NCBI GenBank assembly: GCA_965247435.1
Contig: OZ252019.1
Coordinates: forward strand, 3,472,001 to 3,536,000
Direction: 5' to 3'
Length of the DNA stretch: 64,000 nucleotides
Source: Ilyomonas sp965247435
GTDB taxonomy: Bacteria; Bacteroidota; Bacteroidia; Chitinophagales; Chitinophagaceae
How positions within the stretch are numbered: position 1 is the stretch's first letter; every line of letters begins with the position of its first letter. Below the pieces are notes generated by a model that saw only the letters and a list, made by a program, of their open reading frames with translations, had not been told where the DNA came from and did not search any database. Below are positions 53,955 to 63,161 of this stretch, piece by piece. The position numbers and the translations under genes are program-made.

Positions 53955-56786
53955 TTATAATGCGTGCTGACGCTTCCTGAACGGGCGAAAACGTTTTCTC
54001 CTTAACAACAGGATGGCAACTACTATGCATACCACGCCCAAAACAATCCCGGCAAGCCACCAGCTATTGAAACCCGGGGCTGCTAAAACAACCGGCTGCG
54101 GGTTACCGATGAGCACCATATTCGCCCAATAATAGGGAAGTGTGAGCCGGCTGTCGGAGTTGCTTTGTATAAACCAGGCCTTTGCTTTTTGCAACGCTTC
54201 GTCTTTGCGCATCCCTTTGGCCAGGTATTCGTTGAACTTGCCCGAGATAGCATAAACCGTTTGTTCATCCGCCTTCCATAAAGTAGCCGCGATGGATGGA
54301 ATGCCGGCCGACGCGAAACCGCGGGCGAGGCTGTAAATGCCTTCGCCGGTAGCGGTCTTGCCAATATTGGTCTGGCAGGCGCTTAACAGAACAAATTGTG
54401 CCGATACATTCTTCAGCAATTGTAGCTCCGACAAATGAATAGCCGAATCCTGCATGTACAGCTCCGGCTCGTTGCCGGTAGTATCGGCCCGCGCATGAGA
54501 AAAAATAGTGACCACGGAATAGTTGGATACATTACGGAAGAAATTATTTCGTGTGGCTTCCTTTTCTGTAAACAAGGTACTGTTTTGGTAATAGCTGCCA
54601 GCCTTTACCAATGAATCGGCAGATGGCAGCAGGGATGCTAATTGTAAGCGGGAAGAAAAATTAACCGGTGCAAAACCCAGAAAATTATTAGCAGTGGTTT
54701 TATTAACCACCGGCTTCATCAGGGAGCGGGCAGAATATACATAGCTGAAATTGTAGTGGTACAACAGAAAATTTTTCCCTTTATTATCGGTGCACAACGC
54801 CTCAAACGGGATGAGGAAATTATCGGTGCAAACAGCTACATTGCCCTTGGGTAGTTGCAGCGGCTCAAACAGCTTATTATAAATATTTTGAGACAAAGCA
54901 GCGTAGGTTGTATAGCCCTTGTTCAGCGCCTCATAATTGTTGCAGAGATAGAGGAACTGGGAAAGCTGCCGGCTGTCGAAGTCTTTGGCCGACAGCTTTT
55001 TAAAGGTTGTTTTATCCTTCGATACGCCCAATGCATAGATTACCGTATCGCTCATAAAATAGTGCACGAAGCTTTGATGGTTTACGGCGAGGTAGTGCTG
55101 TAACTGCTGCAGTGTGGGCACGGCATCGGCATATTTGTACTGGTAATAAACGGGGTGTTTTATTTCTTGCAAGCGGATATATTCTTCCAGTTCCGATTTT
55201 ATACTAAGATACCGGGCGTATTCATACTCATACTCCTTAGAGGAAGGCGCTAAGGGCAGCAGTTTTTGCTCCGCTTCTATAATAGCCGTTTGCAAATCCT
55301 GCTCCCGCGCTTCTTCTGCAGGTGATAAATGAGCGGCTGCAACGAGCTCATTCAGCTTATCATTCAATAACACAGCACGACTTTTCTCCATAAAATAAAA
55401 AGCATTACCGGCATCGTTGGCTAAATAGCAGGCTTCCATGATATTAGCAAAAATATCGCGGGTTTTATCGCGCCAGTACAGCTTGCTCTGCTCTCCTATC
55501 TGCTCCTGTCTTAACCGGGTAATAAGCGAATCTGCGAGCATGGCAGCCGGTATAGTGGCCTGCAGGTAGGTACTGTTATTGTTTTTTTTATAAAGCGTGA
55601 GCAGCAGTTCAATTTTATTATTAAGCAGCACAATCAGCAGGTCGCTGTTATAAACCGATGACAACTGTGCAGCGGTACCGTTTTGTAAAAAGTTGCCTGG
55701 CGCCGATGTATTGAGTAATGCCGTTGCTTTTATGTAATAATTCTCTGCCTCCTGCAGGTGATACAGCCGGAAAGCAGACTGCCCGAGGTTTACACAGGCC
55801 TGTGCCTGGGCGGTAGTATTTTTAGCTTTGGCTGCAAAATAAATGGCTTTGGCATAGCAGTCTCCGGCTTTGCTGTAGTTAAGGCTATCATCTAAAAAAA
55901 AATTTCCATAATCCACGTAGTCCTTGCCGATCTGGTCGGTTTCGCCGGTCTTTTGTCTTACTTCTATCGCGTTTAAAAAAAATTTATTGGCCGTAGTATA
56001 AGCCTTCTTCTTTATAGCCAGTTTTGCTGTTAACAGGAGCGAAGTTGCCAACTCGTAATCATCTTGCAACAAAACGGCATACTGCATGGCGCTGTCTATA
56101 TCGTTCGATACCTGTGATACTATATTTTCGTAAAGATGCGCCTGCGCGCGCTGATTGTAGTAATACGGGATGTTTGCAGGGTCGCCCGCTGCCTTAGCCT
56201 CACTTATATAAAAACTGCATTTATCGTCCACTTTCTGGTAATCGCCTTTATTAAAGTAGATATCAATCTTTCCGGTGATAGCCTGGGAAGTACCAGCCAT
56301 TTTATCTATAAAAAGGGCGCTCAGCATAATCGCAGAGTCAAAGTAACTGAGCGCTTTGCCATACAATCCAAGACTTTTATAATACAGCCCGAGATTGGAG
56401 TAGCTGTTGATCGCAAACTTTTTACAGGCACCTCTGATTGAAGAAGTATTGATGCTGATGGCCTCTTTGGTATTTCTTATAGCGTCGGCAGTTGCCAGGT
56501 CGTTATTGATCCGCCATTGATAGTTACCGATCCGGTGCAACAGCCTTGCATACACCGAGTCTTTTGGAAGTTTGCATATCCCGTATTGCTTTTGTAAATT
56601 ATATAATTTCTGAAGCTGCGGTTTTAATATGATTACATCCGAGGAGCCGCCCACACTTTGCTCTATTAATTCAACGGTATTATAAACAGCAAGGGAAGAC
56701 GGGCACTGCGCCAGCGCTTGATATGACGATACCGATAAAAAAAATGCGAGACCTAAACAGGTAAGAATGCCTTGCTTTACAATCAT
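53955..56786 (-). CDS. Secreted TPR-CHAT protease
   Basis: A 943-residue protein with a Sec signal (YQALAQ, residues 1-27). Tandem TPR-like helical repeats run over about residues 80-420, a long helical linker follows, and a C-terminal caspase-like CHAT domain lies at about 560-870. The catalytic dyad is His764 (VTIFSHARAD) and Cys804 (VLLSACQTNIG), both intact. A transmembrane segment (909-928) and a basic tail (RRKRFRPFRKRQ) end the protein. So the body is outside the cytoplasm and tethered by its C-terminus. The gene follows the S8 protease by six bases, so the two are translationally coupled. Confidence 0.92.
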   Translation of the reverse strand: MIVKQGILTCLGLAFFLSVSSYQALAQCPSSLAVYNTVELIEQSVGGSSDVIILKPQLQKLYNLQKQYGICKLPKDSVYARLLHRIGNYQWRINNDLATADAIRNTKEAISINTSSIRGACKKFAINSYSNLGLYYKSLGLYGKALSYFDSAIMLSALFIDKMAGTSQAITGKIDIYFNKGDYQKVDDKCSFYISEAKAAGDPANIPYYYNQRAQAHLYENIVSQVSNDIDSAMQYAVLLQDDYELATSLLLTAKLAIKKKAYTTANKFFLNAIEVRQKTGETDQIGKDYVDYGNFFLDDSLNYSKAGDCYAKAIYFAAKAKNTTAQAQACVNLGQSAFRLYHLQEAENYYIKATALLNTSAPGNFLQNGTAAQLSSVYNSDLLIVLLNNKIELLLTLYKKNNNSTYLQATIPAAMLADSLITRLRQEQIGEQSKLYWRDKTRDIFANIMEACYLANDAGNAFYFMEKSRAVLLNDKLNELVAAAHLSPAEEAREQDLQTAIIEAEQKLLPLAPSSKEYEYEYARYLSIKSELEEYIRLQEIKHPVYYQYKYADAVPTLQQLQHYLAVNHQSFVHYFMSDTVIYALGVSKDKTTFKKLSAKDFDSRQLSQFLYLCNNYEALNKGYTTYAALSQNIYNKLFEPLQLPKGNVAVCTDNFLIPFEALCTDNKGKNFLLYHYNFSYVYSARSLMKPVVNKTTANNFLGFAPVNFSSRLQLASLLPSADSLVKAGSYYQNSTLFTEKEATRNNFFRNVSNYSVVTIFSHARADTTGNEPELYMQDSAIHLSELQLLKNVSAQFVLLSACQTNIGKTATGEGIYSLARGFASAGIPSIAATLWKADEQTVYAISGKFNEYLAKGMRKDEALQKAKAWFIQSNSDSRLTLPYYWANMVLIGNPQPVVLAAPGFNSWWLAGIVLGVVCIVVAILLLRRKRFRPFRKRQHAL

Positions 56787-56792
56787 GCTATG

Positions 56793-58307
56793 CTATTTAT
56801 CCATGATTCTTCCACCTTTTATTTTTTGTGTAAAAGCATTGTCGGCATGTAAAATACCGTGCTTGTACAAGATGTCCAACACTGCCTTTTTAGTATTCAG
56901 TTGCAGGTTACCGGCTTTAATGAGGTTTTCTATAAGATAATAGTTTGCGGCAATCTTACCGGTAGCGATCGGCGTAGCAAAGGAGGATCCTTCTTTGGTA
57001 GGTATCCCGTTTGGCAATGTTCTCAACGGATCAGCAAATAAAAAAGCCGTATCGCCATTGGTAACTTTTGCAAAGTCTGCATTGATGCCAAGGTCCACCA
57101 CCTGCGGAGAAAAATTCTGATGCGGGCTTACTTTTTTATAGGCTGATTTAACGGTGGTTACCGCAATCACGTTAGCTATATCTTTTGCAAAAGATGCCGG
57201 ATAAAATGAAACACTGTCTAAGTTACGCCTTGCTACAGGATCGGTTGAAGCATACACATAGTTTTCGTTTACATCATCCTTATTACCTGCCGCCGCTATC
57301 ATCAGCATACCATGGCCATGCTCGTTCAGATACTGTTCGATAAATTTTTTAAATAAAAAAACGGAGGAGTCACGAGGTTTATCGCCCTGCGCATCTTTGG
57401 GAGCATAAAATCCAAAACTTGCGTTAACAATGTCAGCACCTCTGTTTTTAGCATAAGTTAAAGCACACAATACATCAAACAAATGACTGACGCCTTTGCT
57501 GCTGCTGATCTTTACCGGCAGTATTTTTACAAAGTTGTTGTTGTATTTATTGGCCTGGTCTATAATAAACCGTGATACGCATGTGCCATGCGGAGGCAGG
57601 TTATCATCACTCCAATCCGGCGTATTATCAAAGAAGTTCCAGCCGTTGTTGGCGCCCTGGCTCATGCAGGATAAAACGTCACTTTTGTACAGGTAGCTTG
57701 CAAACATAACCGGGTCTATACCGGAATCGAACACAGCCACGGTTACGCTATCGGCCTGAACAAAACTGCCCGGTGGCGGAACCGGGTTTGGAAAGCTATT
57801 AGCAGTGCCGGCGCTGTTAAAACGGCCGGGATTTTTGCTATAATTTCCAGGCAGCACCGTTCCTGTACCCTGGGACGGAGTAACAGCAGAGTCTATAATT
57901 ATAACGCCGGAATCTATAATTTCAATAGGAAAATTCAGGCTTATTAAAGCCGGACCATCGCCACCCGTGCCCTGTGTTTTTATCCCGCCGCTTCCGCTGC
58001 TTGTGGTTTTACCTTGCAGGTATAAAACCACATCTGCACCACTAACCATTACAAGGTTACTGTCGCAGCTTTTACAATAGTTAACGGTATCTATTGTACT
58101 GTTTGGAAAATGGTCACTTATATATTTACGATAAGCCGAATCTGTCGAGTCGGGATTTTTCCAAAGAATTACCTGGCTCATATCTGCCGGGATATGATTG
58201 GTATAGGAGGTTGGCCCTTGACAATGGCTGCACCCTTTAAAGTAAAAAAGAAGCAGCAGAATAATAATAGTCAGTAACAAGATATAAATAAGCCAGTTTT
58301 TTTTCAT
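56793..58307 (-). CDS. Membrane-anchored subtilisin-like (S8) protease
   Basis: A 504-residue protease. A single N-terminal transmembrane helix (residues 5-23) is followed by two Cys-x-x-Cys pairs (Cys26/Cys29 in GCSHC and Cys78/Cys81 in YCKSC) and a Gly/Ser/Pro-rich linker. The subtilase triad is complete: Asp194 (VTVAVFDSGID), His240 (PPHGTCV) and Ser442 (EGSSFATPIA); the oxyanion Asn is in AAAGNKDD. The catalytic domain is periplasmic or exposed outside the inner membrane. No classical inhibitor propeptide is recognised; the 100-residue N-terminal region may serve instead. Located between the TPR protein (54 bp) and the CHAT gene (6 bp). Confidence 0.93.
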   Translation of the reverse strand: MKKNWLIYILLLTIIILLLLFYFKGCSHCQGPTSYTNHIPADMSQVILWKNPDSTDSAYRKYISDHFPNSTIDTVNYCKSCDSNLVMVSGADVVLYLQGKTTSSGSGGIKTQGTGGDGPALISLNFPIEIIDSGVIIIDSAVTPSQGTGTVLPGNYSKNPGRFNSAGTANSFPNPVPPPGSFVQADSVTVAVFDSGIDPVMFASYLYKSDVLSCMSQGANNGWNFFDNTPDWSDDNLPPHGTCVSRFIIDQANKYNNNFVKILPVKISSSKGVSHLFDVLCALTYAKNRGADIVNASFGFYAPKDAQGDKPRDSSVFLFKKFIEQYLNEHGHGMLMIAAAGNKDDVNENYVYASTDPVARRNLDSVSFYPASFAKDIANVIAVTTVKSAYKKVSPHQNFSPQVVDLGINADFAKVTNGDTAFLFADPLRTLPNGIPTKEGSSFATPIATGKIAANYYLIENLIKAGNLQLNTKKAVLDILYKHGILHADNAFTQKIKGGRIMDK

Positions 58308-58361
58308 AAGTTATGGTTGTAGGTAGTAAGCGTAAAAGGTGAACAATTTATAGTACTGTAT

Positions 58362-59099
58362 TTACTTCCACTTTGCCAGTATATCTTTTGCCGTGGTGCT
58401 GCCATCTTCACTTTCCCGGTCCACTTTCTCCAGCAACGCCCTGGCACTTTCCTTGTCGCGTGGCTGTCCGCGCTGCAGCAAGGTGGCTGCTTTTAAAAAA
58501 TCGCCCATATTGTGCTCGCCTTTTAACGTAGCCAGCTCTTCAAAACACTGCAGCGCTTTATCATAGTCTTCCGTTTTATAATAAGCGAGCCCTGCATAGG
58601 TTTGCGCCTCGCTGTTGGCCGGGTCTCTTTGCCGCATACCATCGAATATGTCAATTGCCAGCTTGTATTGTTTATCGTTATACGCCGACATGCCAAGCTG
58701 TAAGCTGTCTTTCGATGCATCCATTGCATGGCTCAATACAGTATATGTCATATTTATATAATTGTCAGCCAGCCGATCCGGTGTTGGGTTCCGGAAAAGG
58801 AAATAAGCGGCTATCATAATAACAAGACAGGCTGCTGCTGCATAGGAGAGCCATTTTCGCACCGGGAGTTTCCTTACCGGCGTTTCTTCTGCTGCAGCGG
58901 TCGTTGTTTCGCCTGCCCAGGCTTTGTACTTATTCTCCAGCAGCGCTTCCTTTGCCGTACCCCGCGCCGCAATATAAAAGGCAACCTCGGCTGCAAAAGC
59001 CTGGTCATTTACACAGCGCAGCTCAAACGCTGCCCGCGCTTCCTTATCCAGCTCCTGCTGAAAGTAAGCGTCAATATATTCAAGGGTTTCATACATCAT
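58362..59099 (-). CDS. One-pass TPR membrane protein, putative anti-sigma factor
   Basis: A 245-residue protein with one transmembrane helix (83-102). The cytoplasmic N-terminus (1-80; YIDAYFQQELDKEARAAFEL then RCVNDQAFAAEVAFYIA) looks like the helical anti-sigma-type region seen next to ECF sigma factors in Bacteroidota. The part after the helix holds two to three TPR-like repeats (SEAQTYAGLAYYKTEDYDKA) and would face the periplasm. It lies directly after the sigma gene (70 bp gap), the usual place for an anti-sigma gene. The anti-sigma role is inferred from topology, length of the cytoplasmic part and position; no zinc-binding HxxxCxxC motif is present. Confidence 0.8.
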   Translation of the reverse strand: MMYETLEYIDAYFQQELDKEARAAFELRCVNDQAFAAEVAFYIAARGTAKEALLENKYKAWAGETTTAAAEETPVRKLPVRKWLSYAAAACLVIMIAAYFLFRNPTPDRLADNYINMTYTVLSHAMDASKDSLQLGMSAYNDKQYKLAIDIFDGMRQRDPANSEAQTYAGLAYYKTEDYDKALQCFEELATLKGEHNMGDFLKAATLLQRGQPRDKESARALLEKVDRESEDGSTTAKDILAKWK

Positions 59100-59169
59100 C
59101 CGGTATTTTATAAATTAATAATCGCTTTACCGCAAGTATCGGCTGCTGCAACATTTGTATCAGCGGCGG

Positions 59170-59742
59170 TCAATGGCCGCGCATCTTTTCCCGCAACTTT
59201 TCGAGGCATCGCAACCGCGTAGTTTTAGCTACGGCTGCGTTGTTGTACGACAAGTGCACGGCTATTTCCTTGTCTGTTAAGCGGTCTTCAAAAAGCAGTA
59301 ATATTTCCCTGCATTTTTCTCCGAGCGTTTTTAGCTGCATGTGCATTTTTATCTTTAGCTCTTCATTCATCAACCGTTCTATTACGGTTTTTGCGCTATC
59401 GGGCAACTGATCCAAGAGCTCCGGCGCTTCCATTGTTTTATGTACCTGTTGCTTATTGGTCGTATTTTTTCGCACAAGGTCAATACTCTTGTTAGAAAAA
59501 ATTTGGTAGAGATAAGTTTTCAGGGAAGAATGGCCATCAAAGCGGTCCTGCATAATATTATCCAGTGCAGCGGTAAAAGCATCGTGGTAAGCGCTGAGGC
59601 TATCCTCATATATAAGCTTGTACTTGCGGCAGCCTTTTTCAATAAAATAAACGTATTGCTGGTAAAATAGCTTTTCGTATTTGCAACGTTCGGCGTAGCT
59701 GCCTTTAAGTCCGGCAATTATTTTGGTATCGGGGGTTAGCAA
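59170..59742 (-). CDS. RNA polymerase sigma factor, sigma-70/ECF-like
   Basis: A 190-residue sigma factor with region 2 (SLKTYLYQIFSNKSIDLVRKN) and region 4 (CREILLLFEDRLTDKEIAVH then the helix-turn-helix LSYNNAAVAKTTRLRCLEKLREK). No region 1 or 3 is present, as in ECF-type factors. The start is a TTG at 59742; a promoter-like sequence lies just before it. First gene of a minus-strand unit with the TPR membrane protein, S8 protease and CHAT protease. It may drive its own operon and others; targets cannot be read here. Confidence 0.9.
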   Translation of the reverse strand: MLTPDTKIIAGLKGSYAERCKYEKLFYQQYVYFIEKGCRKYKLIYEDSLSAYHDAFTAALDNIMQDRFDGHSSLKTYLYQIFSNKSIDLVRKNTTNKQQVHKTMEAPELLDQLPDSAKTVIERLMNEELKIKMHMQLKTLGEKCREILLLFEDRLTDKEIAVHLSYNNAAVAKTTRLRCLEKLREKMRGH

Positions 59743-59758
59743 GAGAAAAAGTTTGTAA

Positions 59759-59787
59759 CAAATCTAATGATTTAAAAAAATCTGCAA
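59759..59787 (-). promoter_or_regulatory. Candidate promoter of the sigma/protease operon
   Basis: On the minus strand a -7 box TAGATTTG (59759-59766, exact match to TAnnTTTG) is preceded by TTG at the -33 position (59785-59787) with 18 bases between. The predicted start site lies about 10-15 bases before the TTG start codon at 59742. It suggests transcription by the housekeeping sigma factor rather than only self-activation. Confidence 0.5.
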
Positions 59788-59975
59788 GCTGCGTTTTTAC
59801 CCGTACCATATAGATGCTACGGGCTGAGGCCGGCACGGCGCCTTTATAAATTTTTAAAAAAAATACGCTGCCTGTTTCCCTCCCGTACGCTTCAACGATT
59901 CATTTTGCAGAACAACAGGTACCGTAGTTGACAACCGATTTAAAACATCCTTTTACCTTAAAAAAACACAAAACA

Positions 59976-60416
59976 ATGAAACAGGTTTTTCTTACAATCG
60001 TTCTTTTACTCTCTTTGGCAGGGGCAGGCTTTGCCCGTGGAAATAATAAAAACACCAAACTTTTCCAGGAGCTCGCCAACACATTGAAGGCCGCAACCCA
60101 AACCAACATGCAAACAAGTGCAGCCTTTAAGAGCACCGCATTTACCTACAACGGTAAAGAAATCCGTGCCTTCTTCGATAATGCAGAAGGCGATCTGATT
60201 GGCTTCTCTATTCATCTATCTGCCGCCGGTTTGCCGGCCGGTGTGGAAGCCAACATTCAAAAGAAGTACAACGGCTGGGCTATAAAAGAGGCAATGATGT
60301 TTATTGACAAAAACAGCATTATCACGTATTACGCTTCCGTTAGCAAGGCTCAAAAGCAAACGCTTGCACTAAAGATAGGCGCCAACAACAAGCCCTATAT
60401 TTATGCAAGAATGTAA
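59976..60416 (+). CDS. Secreted protein of unknown function
   Basis: A 146-residue protein. The ATG at 59976 gives a Sec signal (residues 1-20, ending AGAGFARG). The mature 125 residues are alpha/beta with AFFDNAEGDLIGFSIHL, YNGWAIKEAMMFIDK and SIITYYASVSKAQKQTLALK, a pattern like the small PepSY-like/BLIP-like secreted proteins of Chitinophagaceae. It is divergent from the sigma operon and followed by a strong terminator, so it is monocistronic. No function can be assigned; it might be a target of the adjacent sigma factor, which is speculation. Confidence 0.8.
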   Translation: MKQVFLTIVLLLSLAGAGFARGNNKNTKLFQELANTLKAATQTNMQTSAAFKSTAFTYNGKEIRAFFDNAEGDLIGFSIHLSAAGLPAGVEANIQKKYNGWAIKEAMMFIDKNSIITYYASVSKAQKQTLALKIGANNKPYIYARM

Positions 60417-60822
60417 CCGGCAGCAGCTTTCATAATTAGCAGCAGCGCCAACAAAGCACACTGCTTATTGTATAATAGCCTTACAACCCTTTAAAAACGT
60501 TCATGCCCTTCCTTAAAAATGCATTACCCAAATGCTAAAAGCCACGATCCCGTGGCTTTTATTTTTTTACATAACGGCCTCCTTACAATAACAACGATGT
60601 ATTAACTACAACTGTTTGCAGGCGCTGCCGCAAAGAGCTGCACATCGTTTCTATAACGGTTTATCCCCTTTTCTGCTTAAAAAAAACTTAACTACTCCTC
60701 AATTGTTTTATTTAAAAATAAAATTGCCGCCGGCAGCTTAAGCGCTTCTTAAAATTCGGGCGCCGATGCTTTTGCAACGCTTATTTGTTTTAAAATTGTA
60801 GTTGTTTACAAATCCAGTATCC
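60417..60822. other. Intergenic stretch holding a terminator, otherwise no gene
   Basis: 406 bp between the secreted protein and the histidine kinase gene. The terminator at 60537-60568 is described separately. The last 100 bp are AT-rich and presumably hold the kinase promoter, but no good -33/-7 pair was recognised. No coding frame is supported. Confidence 0.55.
60537..60568 (+). terminator. Rho-independent terminator
   Basis: AAAAGCCACG (60537-60546) pairs perfectly with CGTGGCTTTT (60551-60560) around a four-base loop and is followed by ATTTTTTT. It is oriented to terminate the secreted-protein gene; the stem is A/T at the base, so it could also work in the other direction. Confidence 0.85.
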
Positions 60823-62706
60823 ATGCAAACCTCCGCTTTAAAGATACATGCAGACGACCTGTTCCAGCTACTGGGCAGTTGCATGCATGTCGGTTGCTGG
60901 ACATTAAACCTCTATACCAGCGATGCCTGGCTGTCTGATGAATTTCTTGCATTATTAGGCCTGCAGAATATGCCGCAGTGCCTGACGCTGGATACAATGC
61001 TTGCAAACATGGTACATGCCGGCGACCGGGACAAACTGCAGGCGTTGCTTAGCCAATGCAGGGCTATACCTGACCAGCCGCAACAAAAAGAAATAAAACT
61101 GTTGCACGCAGATGGCCGCTACCATTGCTACAAAGTACATGCAGTGGCAAAACCCGCCCAACATCACAAGCCGGCCATAATTGCCGGCAGCATTATAAAA
61201 GCTGATAAAAATAATTTGGCAGGCAGGGAAACGGAGGGCAAAGTTGTACTGCTGGATACCGCCGAAGAAATGACCGGCATTGGCTTATGGGAGTATAACT
61301 ATGTAACCGGCGAAAGCTATTGGTCGCGCATGGTGTATGATATTCTTGGAGTACCGCCCGGCGAGGTGGATCCCTGGCATAAGGTATTCGATTACTTTGA
61401 GCAGCGCGATAAAGAAAGGCTGGCGGAGGCCATATCGCAACTGCCTCAGAAAAAAGAATATTTTGATCTGGAGCTGCAATTGTCACCCGCAGCCGGCAGG
61501 CAAAGCTGGGTACGCCTTACCGGCAAGCCGGTGCTGAACGATAAAAAAGAGGTGACCGGCATAAGAGGTATTTTTCAAAATATAGACCTTCAGAAAAGCA
61601 AAGAGTTTTTGCTGATGGAGATTAATAATAAAATAGCGGCGCACAATTTTGTTTTTGATGAAGCCTGTAAAATGGCCAGCGTAGGCGGCTGGGAAGTGGA
61701 CCTGGTAAAGAATACGGTGATCTGGAGCGAGCAGACAAAACGCATACACGAAGTATATAACGATTATAAACCGACGGTAGATAAAGCGATCAATTTTTTC
61801 TACGGCGCTTCCAAGGCCGTAATGATAGACAAATACAACCGCCTGATAAATGATGCAGAACCGTATGATGTAGAGCTGGAGTTTCTTACCGCGCGGAAAC
61901 GGAAAATATGGGTACGCTCGGTAGGCAGGCCGGTGCTGGACGAAGGCGGTAAAGTGATTGGGGTGCGCGGCGTATTTCAGGATATTGACGAGCAGAAGCG
62001 TCGGGAGCTGGCGCTGGAAGCCTCGCTGGTGCTCATTAACAAGCAAAATGATAAGCTGAAAGACTTTGCCTATATCGTGTCGCACAACCTGCGCTCGCAC
62101 ACCGGCAATTTAAAGATGATTACCAATATGATTGATCTGGAGACAGAGCCTGCTATGAAGCTGGAGTGGCTGGATCATATCAAAGGCTTATCCGACTCGC
62201 TGGATGAAACGGTGAACAACCTGAAAGAAATTGCCAACTCTACCATCAGCATTCAGGACAGCAAAAAGCCTATTTCCTTCAAAGAAGTATATCAGCATGT
62301 AGTGAACGTATTACCGCTGAAAACAAATGAAAAAAGTGTACGGCTGCATGTTGACTTTTCGGAGTGTGAATATATTGATTACGTACCGGCGTACCTCGAA
62401 AGCATTATGCTTAACCTGATGACGAATGCTATTAAGTACAAGCATCCGTACCGGCAATCCGAAATTTTTATAAAAAGTTATTTTGAAGACAACCGGCCCT
62501 GCCTTAAGGTATCGGACAACGGGTTGGGCATAGACCTTAAAAGGTATGGCCACCGGATTTTTAAAATGAACGAAACCTTTCATAACAATGCCGATGCAAG
62601 AGGCATCGGGCTATACATTACCAAAAGCCAGATCGAAAAACTGGGCGGCGGTATAGAAGTGGACAGCGAAGTAGATAAAGGCACCACATTTAAAATTAAG
62701 TTTTAA
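60823..62706 (+). CDS. PAS-domain sensor histidine kinase
   Basis: A 627-residue soluble-looking sensor kinase (no transmembrane helix). Three PAS-like regions (about 10-130, 145-265 and 280-400) each end in a PAC-type motif, for example RLTGKPVLNDKKEVTGIRGI and RSVGRPVLDEGGKVIGVRGV. The phosphoacceptor motif is FAYIVSHNLRSHTGNL, the SHNLR variant frequent in Bacteroidota. The ATPase boxes follow (NLMTNAIKYKH, KVSDNGLGIDL, ARGIGLYITKSQIEKLGG). The ATG at 60823 is preferred to a TTG at 60802. The stop lies five bases before the next gene, a single-domain response regulator, so kinase and regulator are co-transcribed. Confidence 0.95.
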   Translation: MQTSALKIHADDLFQLLGSCMHVGCWTLNLYTSDAWLSDEFLALLGLQNMPQCLTLDTMLANMVHAGDRDKLQALLSQCRAIPDQPQQKEIKLLHADGRYHCYKVHAVAKPAQHHKPAIIAGSIIKADKNNLAGRETEGKVVLLDTAEEMTGIGLWEYNYVTGESYWSRMVYDILGVPPGEVDPWHKVFDYFEQRDKERLAEAISQLPQKKEYFDLELQLSPAAGRQSWVRLTGKPVLNDKKEVTGIRGIFQNIDLQKSKEFLLMEINNKIAAHNFVFDEACKMASVGGWEVDLVKNTVIWSEQTKRIHEVYNDYKPTVDKAINFFYGASKAVMIDKYNRLINDAEPYDVELEFLTARKRKIWVRSVGRPVLDEGGKVIGVRGVFQDIDEQKRRELALEASLVLINKQNDKLKDFAYIVSHNLRSHTGNLKMITNMIDLETEPAMKLEWLDHIKGLSDSLDETVNNLKEIANSTISIQDSKKPISFKEVYQHVVNVLPLKTNEKSVRLHVDFSECEYIDYVPAYLESIMLNLMTNAIKYKHPYRQSEIFIKSYFEDNRPCLKVSDNGLGIDLKRYGHRIFKMNETFHNNADARGIGLYITKSQIEKLGGGIEVDSEVDKGTTFKIKF

Positions 62707-62711
62707 TAACC

Positions 62712-63128
62712 ATGCAAGAAATTCCTTTGATTGTAACCTACATTATTGACGACGACAAGCTGCACCATTTTGGCATGCGGCGGATGCTGAAGTACATAGA
62801 TTTTCCGATAAACGTATTTCAGTTTTACAACGGGCTGCAGGCTATCGAGTATATTAAAGAGCATATGCCACAGTTGTCTAACCTGCCCGATCTTATTTTC
62901 CTGGATGTGAATATGCCGGTAATGAACGGCTGGCAGTTCTTAGACGAATTTATAACCCTGATGCCGCCAAAGAACCGCCGTACCACGATTTATATGGTTA
63001 CTTCTTCGGTGAGCGATGAAGATGTAACGAGAGCGGCTTCTTACAGCGAGATTACCGAATACATCATCAAGCCTGCCGGTGTAGAGCAGGTAAGAGACCT
63101 GCTTACGATGTACGAAAAACTTACTTAA
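62712..63128 (+). CDS. Single-domain response regulator (Rcp1-like)
   Basis: A 138-residue receiver domain without an output domain. The acid pocket is Asp13-Asp15 (YIIDDDK), the phosphorylation site is Asp65 (LIFLDVNMPVMNG), and the signal-switch Thr/Ser (VTSSVSDED) and Lys (YIIKPAG) are intact. Such stand-alone receivers typically sit beside SHNLR-type histidine kinases, as here. The output target is unknown. Confidence 0.94.
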   Translation: MQEIPLIVTYIIDDDKLHHFGMRRMLKYIDFPINVFQFYNGLQAIEYIKEHMPQLSNLPDLIFLDVNMPVMNGWQFLDEFITLMPPKNRRTTIYMVTSSVSDEDVTRAASYSEITEYIIKPAGVEQVRDLLTMYEKLT

Positions 63129-63161
63129 TTATTTTATTTTATAAAGCTTAATCCATAATCT

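Noticed and set aside
53776..54060. Extended start for the second RND adaptor (upstream 95 residues)
   Set aside because: It overlaps the CHAT gene end and buries the lipoprotein signal; the ATG at 53775 gives a clear SPII signal.
53955..59790. The operon as a type III-E CRISPR-associated (TPR-CHAT/Csx30-RpoE) module
   Set aside because: No CRISPR array, no gRAMP-like effector and the proteases carry export signals; only the CHAT-sigma analogy remains.
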